Assembly: GCA_002224055.1 (NCBI GenBank)
Contig: AZLU01000236.1
Span: forward strand, 1 to 61,981
From: Pezizomycotina sp. ARF18
Taxonomy: Eukaryota; Ascomycota
Reading direction: 5' to 3'
DNA length: 61,981 nt
Shown here: piece after piece, positions 1 through 11,525 of the stretch
Layout: every line of letters starts with the position of its first letter
Numbering within the stretch: position 1 is the first letter of the stretch
The notes under the pieces: model-generated
Database searches by the model: none
Told to the model about the DNA's origin: nothing
The model's input: the letters and a program-made list of their open reading frames with translations, nothing else
Program-made: the position numbers and the translations under genes

Positions 1-208
1 CCCTTCCCCTCCTCCCTCCTTTTCTTTTACTCCTTTTTTTTCTCTCTTGCTTGCCCCTTCTCTAGTGTACTTGGTAGCTTTCTTCCTTTCTTCCTTCTTC
101 CTTTCTCTCTCTCTTTCTTTCTTTCTTTCCTCTCTCTCTTTCTTTCTTTCTTTCTTGGTTGGCGCCGTTGCCTTGTCTTTTCGCCCCAGTTAATTTAACA
201 AATCGCTA
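1..208. repeat. CT-rich low-complexity tract upstream of msp1 exon
   Basis: Pyrimidine-rich sequence with runs of TTTC/CTTT, densest around 80-160. It contains no ATG. It sits directly 5' of a probable splice acceptor (AAATACAG before about position 209), so it is probably intron or 5' region of the msp1 gene that starts outside the window. Confidence 0.6.
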
Positions 209-1489
209 CCGCCATAAATACAGCAAGTTTCGACATATTACCTTCTCAAATACATATTGAAACGTTTGGACCCGGAGGCTGACAAGAAGGAAAAACCAAG
301 AAAAAATCCTCTGCGATTCTGCGGAGGCTTGATGGCCTGGGAGATGGATCCGAGGCGCTGGTTCCAGAGGAGATTTGGATTTGAATACGTATGAACAAGC
401 AATCGCAATGGAGGTAGTCGCGCCAGAAGATATCAAGTTCATTTGATGGTCAGTGCTCTATCCTACCCAGCTCCTTTTTTTTCCCTTTTTAATGTATATA
501 AATGGGACTGACATATCGACATCTTCCGCGGAATGGCAGACATCGGGGCTTGAACGATATTATTGAGGAGCTGAAAGAATCTGTCATATATCCATTGACC
601 GTGTAAGTCGCATATCTTTTCAATCTTTTTCTATAGCGGAGGCGGCTGTCTAATTGAATTACCAACATTTAGTCCGCACTTATTTAGCCACCACTCGTCA
701 CTCCTGGCTGCACCAAAGGGGGTCTTGTTGTACGGGCCCCGGGTGTGGCAAAACAATGCTCGCGAAAGCTTTTAGCCCATGAATCAGGAGCCTGCTTTAT
801 CAATCTGCACATCAGCACTCTCACAGAAAAGTGGTATGGCGATAGTAACAAGCTTGTGCAGCGTTGTTCTCTCTCGCGAGGAAGTTAAGCCGAGCATCAT
901 TTTTATAGATGAGATCGATGCTGTTCTAAGAAGCCGGAGCAGCATGGATCACGAAGCTAGCACTATGGTGAAGGCAGAGTAAGTCAATTCCTGTAACTTT
1001 AAACCCTCAAAATTCATGCTTACTTACAGGACTATTTTTTCCAGGTTATGACACATTGGGATGGTCTTTTGACAACGACGTCAGACATCCCTCCCAGAAT
1101 TCTTGTCCTTGGAGCAACAAACGCATCCAGGACATTGACGAAGCCATTCTCCGCCGCTACCGAAAAGATTCGCTGTAAATCTACCGGATGCGACGCAACG
1201 GCGCCGTATTCTCAAGCTCATTCTGAGGGATACGAAGCTGGACACAGATGCGAGATTTTATCTGGAAGAGTTGGTCAGAAGAACGGCCGGAATGAGTGGG
1301 AGCGATCTGAAGGAGGCGTGTCGGGATGCTGCAATGGTTCCCATTCGGGAGTATATTAGGGAAAAGGGCTCAAGGTGATGCCTTACAGGGGGTTCGCGCC
1401 GAAGAGGTCCGTGGGGTTCGATCGATGATTTCTTCCGAAAAACGAGCACTAAACACCACATTCTTATCGACGACGTGCCTGTGGACTGA
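209..1489 (+). CDS. msp1: Msp1/ATAD1-type mitochondrial outer-membrane AAA ATPase (5' partial)
   Basis: Membrane-anchored AAA+ ATPase that extracts mistargeted tail-anchored proteins from the mitochondrial outer membrane. The first visible exon reads YYLLKYILKRLDP, the end of the N-terminal membrane segment, followed by a Lys-rich linker. The exon near 530-602 gives the IGGL-type element and KESVIYPLT. The next exon holds Walker A, where GGGCCCCGGGTGTGGC lacks two bases against a normal GPPGCGKT coding sequence. Walker B is intact (IIFIDEIDAVLRSRSSMDHE), as is the C-terminal GSDLKEACRDAA/PIREYIRE. The reading ends in DDVPVD with TGA at 1487-1489. About four exons are visible. No ATG occurs upstream in the window, so exon 1 is missing. 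It converges on mcd4. The identification rests on the motif series; the frame breaks are probably sequencing indels. Confidence 0.9.
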
Positions 1490-1914
1490 TCATTTTCTCC
1501 TACAATCCTATATCTATCCTCCGTCGAGAATCTTTTCTCCGGAGGTCATCAATGCATCCTCGCTGTTTCTTCTCATATACTACTAATACATTTTATATAT
1601 CCACGCTTGCTTATCTCGCCCCCCAGCCCGGTTACCCTGAATGTAGAACGGACAATATATTTTTCTAGGCTTAGAAGTTGGGGCTCATTGTCAATGTCCT
1701 GTTCCTTTCCCTCTTTTCCTGCTATTTTTGTACACCTTATTGCATTTGAAATGGGACAAGAATAATGTCTATTATTATTTCGAATATTTTAATCCATTGC
1801 AGCAGAGGCTATTTTGTCAAACGTGCTCCTTTTAAGCGTTTCTAACTTGCAGAATATTCGAATCATATTCATCTTTAATTACAACTTCGGACTGTATTGT
1901 TTTTCTGATCATGC
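1490..1914. other. Convergent 3' intergenic region msp1/mcd4
   Basis: AT-rich spacer between two converging genes. No open frame of note. It should hold both polyadenylation regions, but I see no single diagnostic site. Confidence 0.5.
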
Positions 1915-4900
1915 TTAAGCCTTTTTTCTGGTTTCTTTCTTTGTTTCTTTTTTTTTTTTTTTTTTTAACTTTCCGCATGGCGCCTTATCACCTCCGCCGC
2001 TTGGAGCTTTACCGTGGGACCGATGTCTTATACTACCTTTATTAGAGGAATTAGTTGGTTCCGCTTGCGACTTTTCTCCACTGGGGGATTTCAGTTTCCC
2101 GCCATTCACTTCGCCGCCTGCGGGTTCCTGCGGGCCTGTAAGCCTGGCCGGTTGATCTTCGACGACAACTCCATCTACAATCACCTCGCTCAGAAACTCT
2201 AGTGCGGAAACAAAGACGCAGAGTAAGCTCGCGATACAAAATGGCTAATTGTTGTCCCAATCTCTAACCAACTTCCTTCATCCTTCACCAAATAGAAGAA
2301 ATTCAGTGTGAGAATGTCGCTGACGCCATTACGATCATGAAGAGGGCAGACGGCGCGACATGTACTTTACGGTTTAAGATCCCAAGGTTTGCAGATAATG
2401 CCGCAAATGGGATAAGAAGCTTGAAGACAAGAAGGGCTCCATCGCGAAGGGATCAAACACCGGGATTAGGCGGGTTACGGATTCCAGTGAGAACGAGGAA
2501 AGCGAAGCGACATTCCCGTTCCAAAAAAGGCACTTGTATCAGGAAAAAAAAAAACAGTGCAAGCCTGACATCCCTTAAAGATAGATTCCGGTGGCGGCCT
2601 GGGTCGTCCGCGCTGCCCACAGCGCTGCCTCGCGGCTGTTTTCGAATATCTGTTTTCCAGTTCCACCCAGAGCACCAAGACCGCCCAAAAGCAACGTAGA
2701 AAAGACACTCGTACGATATCGATAGGATGACAAAGATCGGCGCGAACGCTAGGAAAACAACCATGAAACGGTGCAAGTAGTGACTTTGGGGCTGAAGCTT
2801 GTGGAGCGCAGGGGATATAAAGAAGCGACTGGCCCAGGACATGATTTCAGTCAGCATTTTCTCGATACAATTTAATTCAATAAGATATTTTCCTGTGCCT
2901 TGAAAAAGTTGCGATCCTACCTAGGACGAGCCAACCTACAACCTGGTTACCCAAGGGGAGGCCTTGTTTAGCGCGCAAGGACACAACACTACTGCTCGTT
3001 ACCACCATCGATAACAACAAGCCCTATCTAAAGCTGACGTTAATCAAAGTGACTAGTAACCGCGCTAGGAGGAAGTTGCATTTAAATACCTGCAAACCAA
3101 GAACAGCTTTTGAGATATAGTTTTTTGCCCCCAAGAGCGAAAGTTCCTGCGAACCTGACGTCTCTCCAAACGGTTCTGGAAGTTTAATAAAATATTGCAG
3201 TGACACATACAAGCGTTCCGCCGATCAAGCTATTGAAATCGCGTCAGCGTACGAGAGGAGGCATCAAAGTTCATGGACTACTAACATGAGTGTCAGGTTT
3301 TCCTGCTTTCCGACCGGTAAAAGGGTAAAAGAGCTCATGCAAATACAGCACACGACCCAAGCGCCAGTTACGCCCATGTTCTTCGTTACAAACAGCCCGC
3401 CCTGTAGCAAGGGCCAAAAGCAAGCTAGGAGGAAGCAAATGGTAAAGACTTCCCGTCGGAAATATCCGAGAACCTAAAATGTCCTAATTTAGCGGAATCT
3501 TGTTTTGCTCACCTTAATCGATACAATAGCGTACTATTCCACGAAGTTGAGAATTCTTCTTTCTTTCTCTCGCTCCTAGAAACAATCTATACGCTCTCCC
3601 ATTGATTCTTCCTTTATCCGTCTCTTCTATTACGGTAATCGGCCGCTATCGGAGGCAAGGGGAACTTAAAAACTTACCATAGCTTCAAGAAGGCCGATAA
3701 AGGCGACAGAGTTGATAATGAACGAAGTCATTCTCCGCCTTCGCACCGATTTAAACAATGCAGACATGCCGTCCAGTAAACCTCTCTTCGACGTCCATAC
3801 TTCCTCCCAAAATAGAACAGGGAAGAACGCGTACGCGTAGTACGTCGGAGGCATCTTTTGGACGGCAAGCGATCCGTAGAGACCCAGTAGAACAGACGAG
3901 AAGAATGCCGAAGAGAAAAACGTGCGGTCGACTTTCATTTGGCGTCTAATACATGGAGGTCGATTACTGTTACCAACGCAAAAGCTATCCAGCCAAGATA
4001 TCCCAGAGTAACGAGAGTGCGCAAGAAGAGCCAATCATACCTATTTTTCATTAGGAAGGGAGAAACCGTTAACAAGGGGAAAAGGGGAAAATTTTTCCTT
4101 CTTCTCTGATGGTAACTGAATTGGTTGTGTACATACGTCTGAAGGTATCTCAGTCCGGCCAAACCAAGCTTTATTAGCTTGACACATTTCGCAATAGCCT
4201 CCTCATTCCGCCCTGTCTCGATGAAGTCTCGATTTCTGAAGACAATGTATCAAATGAGGTTGGTCCGCTCGCAAGAGGTTTATAGGGTTGAAAGTTGAAA
4301 TTTGTAGCTCTTTTTCGTTCTGAAACAGCAAGTCATTAACATTGAAGTTTTACCGATTCGCGTAAGTCGCACCCACCTTGTTTGACAAAGTACATCTCCA
4401 GTATTTGCTTAGCGTTGGCAAAAAGCGCTTTCGCTTTCACCTGGTCATCCGCATCCAGGAAATTGATAGGCAGTTCCCCGACAGAGTTCGCCGGAAATTC
4501 GAGACCGACCAAGTACGCCATGAGGCAGCAATATCGGCTTGGTTCACGTCATTCCTTCGAACGCTATCCAATCCCCAATCACTTGAGAATTCATCATGTG
4601 CATCACCGTTGTCTATCATTCCACTTGAACGCGCTTTTGGACGCGAAATCCTGCCCCCAAGCAACGAGGGGCGTGCGAGTGTTATCGGGGTGCCCATCTC
4701 CGTGAGATCCCCAGTCGGACATCCCATGATCTGCGGTAAACACCCAGGAAGTGCCGCCATCATCTCCGTAGAAATCTGTAACCAGTTCAACGATCTCCTT
4801 AACCCCCGCGTCAACAACTTGGATGTTTTTGAGATATTCGGGGAGTAAGGTCTGCTTGCGTGGCCGGCTGTATCAAGGCCGAGTAAATGTAGGAAAAATA

Positions 4901-5713
4901 CGATCTTGTCCTCGCGCAGCTGAGCGCTAAGCCTTTATCGGTGCGCGCTCGTTCAAATAACGCCTTCACGCGATCAAACACCCATATATCCAGCTCGGTG
5001 GAGTCCGCCGTCCAGTCTTCAGACTCTGCGCTGTAGCTATCAGCATCAACCCTTCCGGGAACAGCACCTTCGGCAAACATCGGTAGTATATCCGGTGAAC
5101 CCCAGCTCCAGGTATGTCGACTCCTGTTGAAGACGCTATCGAAGTTGACAGGGTTAGATTTCCAGCCAGTTGTACGGCGGAAACATCCTCGTAGAGCCCC
5201 GCAATGATAGCTACATGACCGGGCCTCGACTCTGTAGGGACGCGCGTGTGGGAAACTCCGAACGTGCCCTCGTTGAGGACTTTTGACCTAAGAAAAGGCG
5301 CGAGGGGCGAGGCGTCGGGTCCTCTCCTTCTTTTGCGAAAGGTGGAGGATGCGATGGAAGCATTTGTCGCTCGGAGGCCGTCACCTATGGTTGTGGGAAA
5401 AAAAAAAAAAAAAAACATGGTTTAGTAAACACGACAAGAGCGAGAAAAATCCTTGCGTTAGAAGCATCTCGTAGCAAGAGCACTAGATACATCACCTTAT
5501 TCCAATTTGATATTCAATTCTTCACTTTGGTTTCCGGATGAGCTACACACCAACAATAAGAAATAACCGCTTCGCGGGAGCCTCGTGATCTACCCCATAT
5601 CGCTTCATCCATGCACGATAGGGGACACAAAGTAGATGTCGAATATCGAGTATAGATATATCAAATGAAATACAACCGCCACCCCGAGAAGCCAGCCTTC
5701 CCAGCCTAGCCAT
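1915..5713 (-). CDS. mcd4: GPI ethanolamine phosphate transferase 1 (Mcd4/PIG-N)
   Basis: ER multi-pass enzyme that adds phosphoethanolamine to the first mannose of the GPI-anchor precursor. The start is the minus-strand ATG at 5713 (MARLGRL, then a hydrophobic segment), followed by [20 protein letters not shown]. The N-terminal alkaline-phosphatase-like catalytic domain shows [40 protein letters not shown] and the metal-binding [15 protein letters not shown] (about 4725-4690). The later half is the PigN multi-membrane region: [48 protein letters not shown] and [20 protein letters not shown]. It ends in a hydrophilic tail ([16 protein letters not shown]...). The in-frame stop is at 1915, beyond a poly-T run. 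An equally likely end is the TAA near 1967 if the homopolymer length is wrong. Length fits the roughly 1000-residue family. Several indels and a poly-A intron (5399-5415) interrupt the frame. Confidence 0.95.
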
Positions 5714-5940
5714 TGTCGGTAAACCAGAGATAAGACACCCAGAGTTTACGGGAAATCCGAGGGAGAAAAAGAAGAATAATAACAATTAGAAAAGCTGCTA
5801 CTGAATTATGCCCCGTTGGTATGGGAGGCTGCAAGGTACGTTACTACTCTGCTTCCACTTTGGTGGTATTTGTCAAAAAGGTGGTAAAAAAGGAAGAGAA
5901 AAATATTTATATAAATTTTTTAATTTATATAAATATAAAC

Positions 5941-6066
5941 GAATAAATAAAATAAAATAAAATAAAATAAAATAAAATAAAATAAAATAAAATAAAATAA
6001 AATAAAATAAAATAAAATAAATAAAATAAAATAAAATAAAATAAAATAAAATAAAATAAAATAAAA
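5941..6066. repeat. (AAAAT)n pentanucleotide microsatellite
   Basis: About 25 near-perfect copies of AAAAT, with one AAAT slip near 6018-6022. It lies in the mcd4 upstream spacer. Confidence 0.95.
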
Positions 6067-6134
6067 AACTTAAGTATCTCTACTTGGGAGATAAACAACT
6101 AAATTGAAATCGTTACTTTTTGTGAAGTAATAAG

Positions 6135-6306
6135 TCGTTGAAAAAACATTATGCAGTGTTCACCGCTGGAAATGTTGGCGCGCTTTTTAACTGAGCAACG
6201 AGTGAGGACCAGGCTCTTAGCGCCAAAATTGAGGCGCAGTTCTCTAAATTGAGCCCCCAATTTCTTTTAATAAAATTAACTGTTGAAAAGTCTTGCTTTT
6301 CAACGA
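6135..6306. repeat. Inverted-repeat unit, possible small foldback element
   Basis: TCGTTGAAAA at 6135-6144 is the exact reverse complement of TTTTCAACGA at 6297-6306. The right arm also pairs locally with GTTGAAAAG at 6282-6290 (9 bp perfect stem, 5-base loop). No convincing target-site duplication flanks it. Confidence 0.4.
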
Positions 6307-6622
6307 ATTTCTCTGTTTTGTGTATATATTAGCACTATTGAAAATTGTGATTCAACAGCTGCACTCGATGCCGTATACTTAAATAATTATAAGCCATTAT
6401 TTTAATATTATATATTTATTATTATTTTTTTAATAATCTAATATATTAATATTATTATTTAATAATGGCTCATTTAAATATATATATATAGGGTGAGTGG
6501 GAGAGAAATGGGCTCGTTTATATAAAAATTTTGAGGTTCTTGGGCATACTGCCATGACGGTAGTTTGTGAAAATTCACCGCCAAGACTACCCACGCTAAA
6601 TGCCCTGTTTATAATAATAAGT

Positions 6623-6662
6623 GCGCTGCGGAGCAAAGGCTCGAAGACTTTGCTTGCAGCGC
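6623..6662. repeat. Strong 14 bp stem hairpin
   Basis: GCGCTGC (6623-6629) and AGCAAAG (6632-6638) pair with CTTTGCT (6648-6654) and GCAGCGC (6656-6662). The stem has a 2x1 internal bulge and a 9-base loop. It is clearly richer in GC than its surroundings. Function is unknown; a structured RNA, a transposon end or a cruciform site are all possible. Confidence 0.6.
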
Positions 6663-6907
6663 GAAATTTAAAAAAGAGCGTCTGCCTCGAGACTCGGTCA
6701 AATATTAGTAGCTGTAGGTATCTCTATTCGGATAAATAACTGATCGACGAGGTACCCACGAAGGCTTCTATTTTTTTTTTTTAGAGTATCATCAAGGTAG
6801 TTCATGGGAAACATTGATGGTCTATCATCTTCTGCCTCTGATTCGGCTCTTCCGGTCATCATTCCGTCGATATGTCTGACGGGAGTGTATCAACAATATA
6901 TACTTAT

Positions 6908-6912
6908 ATACA

Positions 6913-6946
<34 letters not shown>
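6908..6946. repeat. (CA)n microsatellite
   Basis: About 19 CA units in the spacer 3' of mrp21. Confidence 0.9.
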
Positions 6947-6950
<4 letters not shown>

Positions 6951-6994
6951 AAGGTACACGTATATATACATATATCAGCCTGAGATATTCATTC

Positions 6995-7688
6995 CTATAA
7001 GCCTTGCCGTTTCATTTCCAGCACAAGTCCCACCATTTTCTTGAAACCTTCCTTGAACCTCTTCCTATACCTTTCGCTCCGAAGTCTCTTCCGTTTCAAT
7101 CCCTTCCTTTCGTGGAACTTTTGTCTGTGATGATCGCTTTTGATCTTGTTCTCTGCCACTACTCTTTGCAACCTCAGGAGGCGCCTTGAAGGTCACCGTT
7201 GCGGACAGCAATGCTTCGTCCTTCGTTCGGCCGAGTCTTGGGGGAGCTAATTTCGGTCGCGCGACCGAAAGTGGGCCATGAGTCGGCTTGGGCTTTGGTG
7301 TGCTGATGGGGATGGCAGTGGGGTTAGCTGGAGAAGGAAAGGAGGATGCCGGGGCGGATGACAAGGTGGATGAAGGTAATATTTCGCTAGAGTACAAATC
7401 TCTAGTAGTTTCGGCAACGGCGCTTGGTTGGGTCGAATAAAGCCGGCTGCTGTGTCGGATGGACCGTTCCAATGAAGAAGGATCCGTTCGCGAATGTGGT
7501 CGGGGATTTGGCCTGCGATCACTTGACATGACGGCCTGCGTTGAAGTGCTCAAGCTGGCCGAATAACCAGGTCGTGGCAACTGCGCACTTGCATATCGGT
7601 GATATCCAGCTTGCAGACAGATCCATCTTGAAGGTGGTTTTGAGAGCGCATCCCGGAATATGCTTTCAAACAAGGATCTTCCGTTCAT
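6995..7688 (-). CDS. mrp21: Mitochondrial small-subunit ribosomal protein bS21m (Mrp21)
   Basis: Mitoribosomal small-subunit protein of the bacterial S21 family. The N-terminus (MNGRSLFESIFRDALSKPP, Arg/Ser-rich, no acidic cluster at the start) looks like a mitochondrial presequence. It is followed by a Ser/Pro/Thr-rich extension of roughly 100 residues. The S21 core follows at the C-terminus after a shift of frame near 7175: LRLQRVVAENKIKSDHHRQK, then FHERKGLKRKRLRSERYRKR and FKEGFKKMVGLVLEMKRQGL, with TAG at 6995-6997. The long open frame read without the shift loses this core and stops at 7065, so the indel is probably a sequencing error. Total is about 230 residues, as expected for fungal S21m with its extension. 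It is divergent from the RBM25-like gene. Confidence 0.87.
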
Positions 7689-8475
7689 TTAAGAAAACCG
7701 GTCTGTGCGTGGATGTCTCTCTCTCTTTTTTTTTTTTTTTTCGTTTTCTGAATGCCGGTCAAGCCAATAAGCCTCTTAAGTAATTATAATGAGAAGTTTT
7801 TGCAGTGAGAAGTAAGCCAGGGTCTATACAGATGAAGGAGAGGGTGAATGTAATTGCAGGATCGACTTTGAGTTCCTGCTTGAATTGTTCGACTGGATTG
7901 CGTTCATTGAAGAAATACTTGCGTGGGGCGTTGTAGACAAAAAAAGGAAAAAAAGGGAAAAAATCAGCGGAAATTTAATATAATATATCAGGGACGTAAG
8001 TTTGTCGTCTCGGGGGTTTCGGAGGAATAAAAGTATCTTATCTGTAGCACACAGGTACAGCAACAGTACAGTAGTTGCAGTATATAAGTACTTCTTTATG
8101 TTCTTTTTTTCTCTTTCTTTTCTTTTCTTCGCAAACCTCCGAGGTGCCTCGCCTCAAGGTAATAGAATTGAGTTTTGTAGGTCGCCCGCCATACTTAACT
8201 TTCTCTTATGTATATATAACTATTAAAAATTTATCGCGTAAATTTGTGTGAAGTGCCCTTCTTTTTTTTTTTTTTTTTCTTTCTCCCCCTGTGGTTATTT
8301 ACTTATCTTTTACCCCCCGGTACTCTAAAGCAACGGATATCCTCGCTCTTTATACCGTAATCACAGCTGTGTGACAATTTTCATAGCTGTTTGCTCCATA
8401 AACCATTCGACCTCTTCCATTATATTATCCTCTTGTGCCCATCAATCCAGTACTTAGCCGTTATTTAAGGCCGTC
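7689..8475. promoter_or_regulatory. Shared upstream region of mrp21 (-) and RBM25-like gene (+)
   Basis: Roughly 790 bp between two divergent starts. It contains T-runs (7724-7740, 8261-8278) and otherwise no recognisable element or gene. The assignment as promoter region rests on gene orientation only. Confidence 0.4.
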
Positions 8476-11400
8476 ATGTACCCTTATCCAGGTAAGGGTA
8501 GTTTCTTCTTTATTGTGCTGCGACACAAACTTTCCTTCTATTGCAAGCTGTTTTTTGTATTTACTAGTTGGTTAACGTGGCTAATCACCTCGCTTCAAAA
8601 GGCTCTTATGGTAGAGCCCCGGTTCCCCTGCCCCCGGGCCTCCCGCCAGGCGCACCTGCATTCAATTTTCCACCGGGCACGCTGGCCCGCCTGGTATTAC
8701 GACTATCCTCCTGGGGTCGTCGGCGGCGTTCCTCCTGGTGTCAACGCAGCCCCGGCGTCGCAGCTCCTGGAACAACACAGCCAAACTTAGCCCAGCGACC
8801 CGGAATATCGAGCTTTGTACCACGTCTAATTTGCCTAATATAAATTCAATGCCCCTATCATACGTTTAGGGACTTCATCTGCGGCAAAAGCGCAATCTGC
8901 GGCAAAAGCGCAATCGTTCCCTGGAGGGGGTAGCTCATCCAGTGGTCCTGGTTCCTCTGGCACTACCGCGCCAGGCCGAGACATCATACATCTGGTGCCA
9001 TTAATTCACAGGCCGCAGTAAAGGATTCCTCAGCGACCTTCCAGGTCCCAACAACTGAGGAACAGCTGAAGACGTTGTTTATAAGTTCTATTCTAAAGAT
9101 CTGGATGATGAGTGGATGGAAAAGCTTTTAAAGGTGTCGTCATTGTTAAAATTTATGCATATATATATTGCCCCCCCCCGGCCCGGGGGGTCTTGACGCT
9201 TTAATTAATTCCCGCAGTTTTTTTTTTTTATCAATACTGCAATGTTGCTAACTGGTCGCCCCGAAGTATAGGCCGCGGCTCACTACGAAGATGGCTCGGG
9301 CACCGACGAGGACAACGCTCTATGCAATTTTGGTTTTGCAGAATTTGACGATTTCCTGAATTTAAAAATCGCCAAAGGGTCTTTGACGGTCTAAAAATTC
9401 CAGCAAATGAGCAGCGAAAGGAAGCGCAAACATTAAAGTGAGCGCGAGAAACCCCCCCCCCCCCAAGGTTTTTTTTTTTCTCTCCCTGGTGGGCCAACGA
9501 GAAAAAAAAGAAGAAGAAAAACCCTGTAAGGGATCCCATATTATTTAATATACTGAAGTTTTAACTTGCTAATGCAACTATTTCTCGTGTGACAAAAGGC
9601 TCTTGTAGATGACAAAGCGCAAGAGTATTGGAAAATATTGAACAAGCCGATGCAGGAGGAAACGCTGAAAATAGCGAAAATTCATACACTGCACGGTACG
9701 AGTCTGCCGAACTGCTGTGAACGCTACAGTAGCTGAGTTCGCCGATCCTGAACGACGTACAGCCCCAAATCAGAGAAAGAGACAGTTACCACGGATTCCG
9801 CTCAAAACAATGCTGGTCAGGACGACGCAACTGAGAAAACCAGCGGGTCCGGCCGGAAATAGTCACTATATCCCTTTCTGTGGAGGACGAATTGTCTGAC
9901 ATTCCCGCCGATATGCGTGACGTCGTGCAAAGGAAATTGCTGCGTTTCGAGAGAGATCAAACCGGCGCGATCTTGAACGCATAAGAAGAGGGAAGAAATC
10001 GAACGGCAGGAGCGCGATAAGTCATCGCATGGACGAGGTAACAGGTACTCATCACCACCTGCATCCGCTCCTACTGGCCATCGGCGGGCCCAATGCTATT
10101 CCGTCGGGCCTTCGCGCTGAGGTCTGATGCTGCTACGTCTGCCTCAACTCAAACTTCCAGAATGGCTAATGCACCAACGGGCCCTCGTTTTTGTCTTCAC
10201 GAGATCAGACCGGCAGTGGTGCGAAGTTTGTGAACGAGACTTCCAACGGTTTTAGCCGATTGCCTCAAGAAGATGATGATTCTGACGCCTCGGATCTGAA
10301 CTCGAAAGGAGGAGGAAGGCCAAGAAGGCAAAAGAAATAGAGTCGGTGTATCTGGACCATGAGCGGCGCTGGCTCAGCCGGGAAAGGTCTCGCACTTCCG
10401 CGGTTGATCGCGAAGCGGCCCGTGATCGTGAGGAAAAGCGCCGGCAAGAGGAAGAGAAGTCGGCAATGTCACTGCGTCTCGCCGAATGGGACGACGATGT
10501 GGAAAGCGAGAGGAAATCGAAGACTATTACATTGACCATTCTCAATGGATTCGCAATCGTGCACAGTTCCGCGCGCGCGAAAAGGATATCGACGAAAGGG
10601 ACCGTATTCAAGAGCAACGACAAAAGGAAGCGGAGCGTAAATCCGCCGCAGAGTCTGCTGCAGACAATTCTTGACACGGCAGCAGGAGGAGTTGGAGAAT
10701 AAGCAGGCTACCCAGGCGCTCAGGCTCAACCAAAGATAGTGCTTCCCTCGAGCATCAGCACGTAAAGCCCATGATGCAGGCAAACCCAGGCGAACAGTGG
10801 CCGATGTGGAGGGTTTGCTTGAGGATGAAGAAGAGGACGCTGCAAAAGCTAAACGAGTTCTTATTCCTATACAGTACGATGAAACGACAATGGTGAGCGA
10901 AGAAAAGAGAGACGAGATGGTCAAATCATTAGCACAAGAGATCCCAGCAGACAAGGAGGGTTTATGGAACTGGATATTAAATGGGAGTTCATTGATGAGG
11001 CAATCATCAAAGAAAAGCTACAGCCTTTTGTTGAGAAGAAAATTGTCGAGGTAACAATAATATCTTTAAATCTCCCACCCCTTGTATTTCGTTCTCTTTT
11101 TGATTTTTTTTTATAACTTTTCCCCCTTACGTTGTGCAACAACATCTATCTTTGAAGAACTTTGCAGAATGAAAAAGTCCCTTCCACGTCTAGACTTTCA
11201 TAAACGTCTTGTATTGACGCACCTCAAATATCTAGTACTTGGAGTCCAGGAGCAAGAACTCATCGACTTCGTATTGGAACATATTCGGAAAAGAGGACAG
11301 CGGAAACTTTAGTTAAGGAATTGGAAATGGTAGAATCCCCCTATCCCCCCATATCCGAATTATCATAATTTTCCCCTGTCGTCCTTGAATTCGGTACATG

Positions 11401-11525
11401 TGTATCTAGCTAACCTCGGTGATCTTTTCTTAGGCTCTTGATGAGGATGCAGAAGTCTCGTCAAGAAAATCTGGCGAATGCTTGTGTTCTTCTCGGAATC
11501 CGAGAAACGAGGACTCGGGTCGTAG
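8476..11525 (+). CDS. RBM25: RBM25-like splicing factor (RRM + PWI domain)
   Basis: Pre-mRNA splicing protein with an N-terminal RRM and a C-terminal PWI domain. Exon 1 is MYPYPG followed by a gtaagg donor. The next exon is Pro/Gly-rich (APVPLPPGLPPGAPAFNFPP). The RRM region (about 9030-9620) keeps the RNP1-like FGFAEFDDF and the family tail DDKAQEYWKILNKP. A long charged Arg/Glu coiled region follows (about 9920-10700, DHSQWIRNRAQFRAREKDID). The PWI domain begins at QEIPADKEGLW, continues through WEFIDEAIIKEKLQPFVEKK and LGVQEQELIDFVLEHIRKR, and ends in VKKIWRMLVFFSESEKRGLG with TAG at 11523-11525. Introns interrupt the PWI domain (about 11050-11140 and 11330-11430). Several indels break the frame. 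A perfect 18 bp in-frame duplication (8879-8914) duplicates SAAKAQ. Confidence 0.85.
8879..8914 (+). repeat. Perfect 18 bp tandem duplication inside RBM25-like CDS
   Basis: CTGCGGCAAAAGCGCAAT occurs twice without a mismatch, adding one extra SAAKAQ unit to the linker. Confidence 0.9.

Larger units (their letters stand above)
5714..6994. other. Spacer mcd4-mrp21: AT-rich, microsatellites and hairpins
   Basis: Upstream region of mcd4. It holds a long AAAAT array, a less AT-rich island (about 6120-6310 and 6500-6740) with strong inverted repeats, AT-only sequence at 6395-6490 and a CA repeat. No protein-coding gene is supported. The open frame at 6497-6739 has no recognisable similarity and spans a hairpin. 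Confidence 0.5.

Noticed and set aside
209-1489. msp1 as a pseudogene
   Set aside because: The same density of one-base breaks is seen in genes that are normally essential, so error is the simpler explanation for this copy as well.
2337-2699. Plus-strand open frame of 120 residues rich in Arg/Lys
   Set aside because: It lies opposite the Mcd4 membrane region, which is clearly coding on the minus strand; the plus frame has no recognisable domain.
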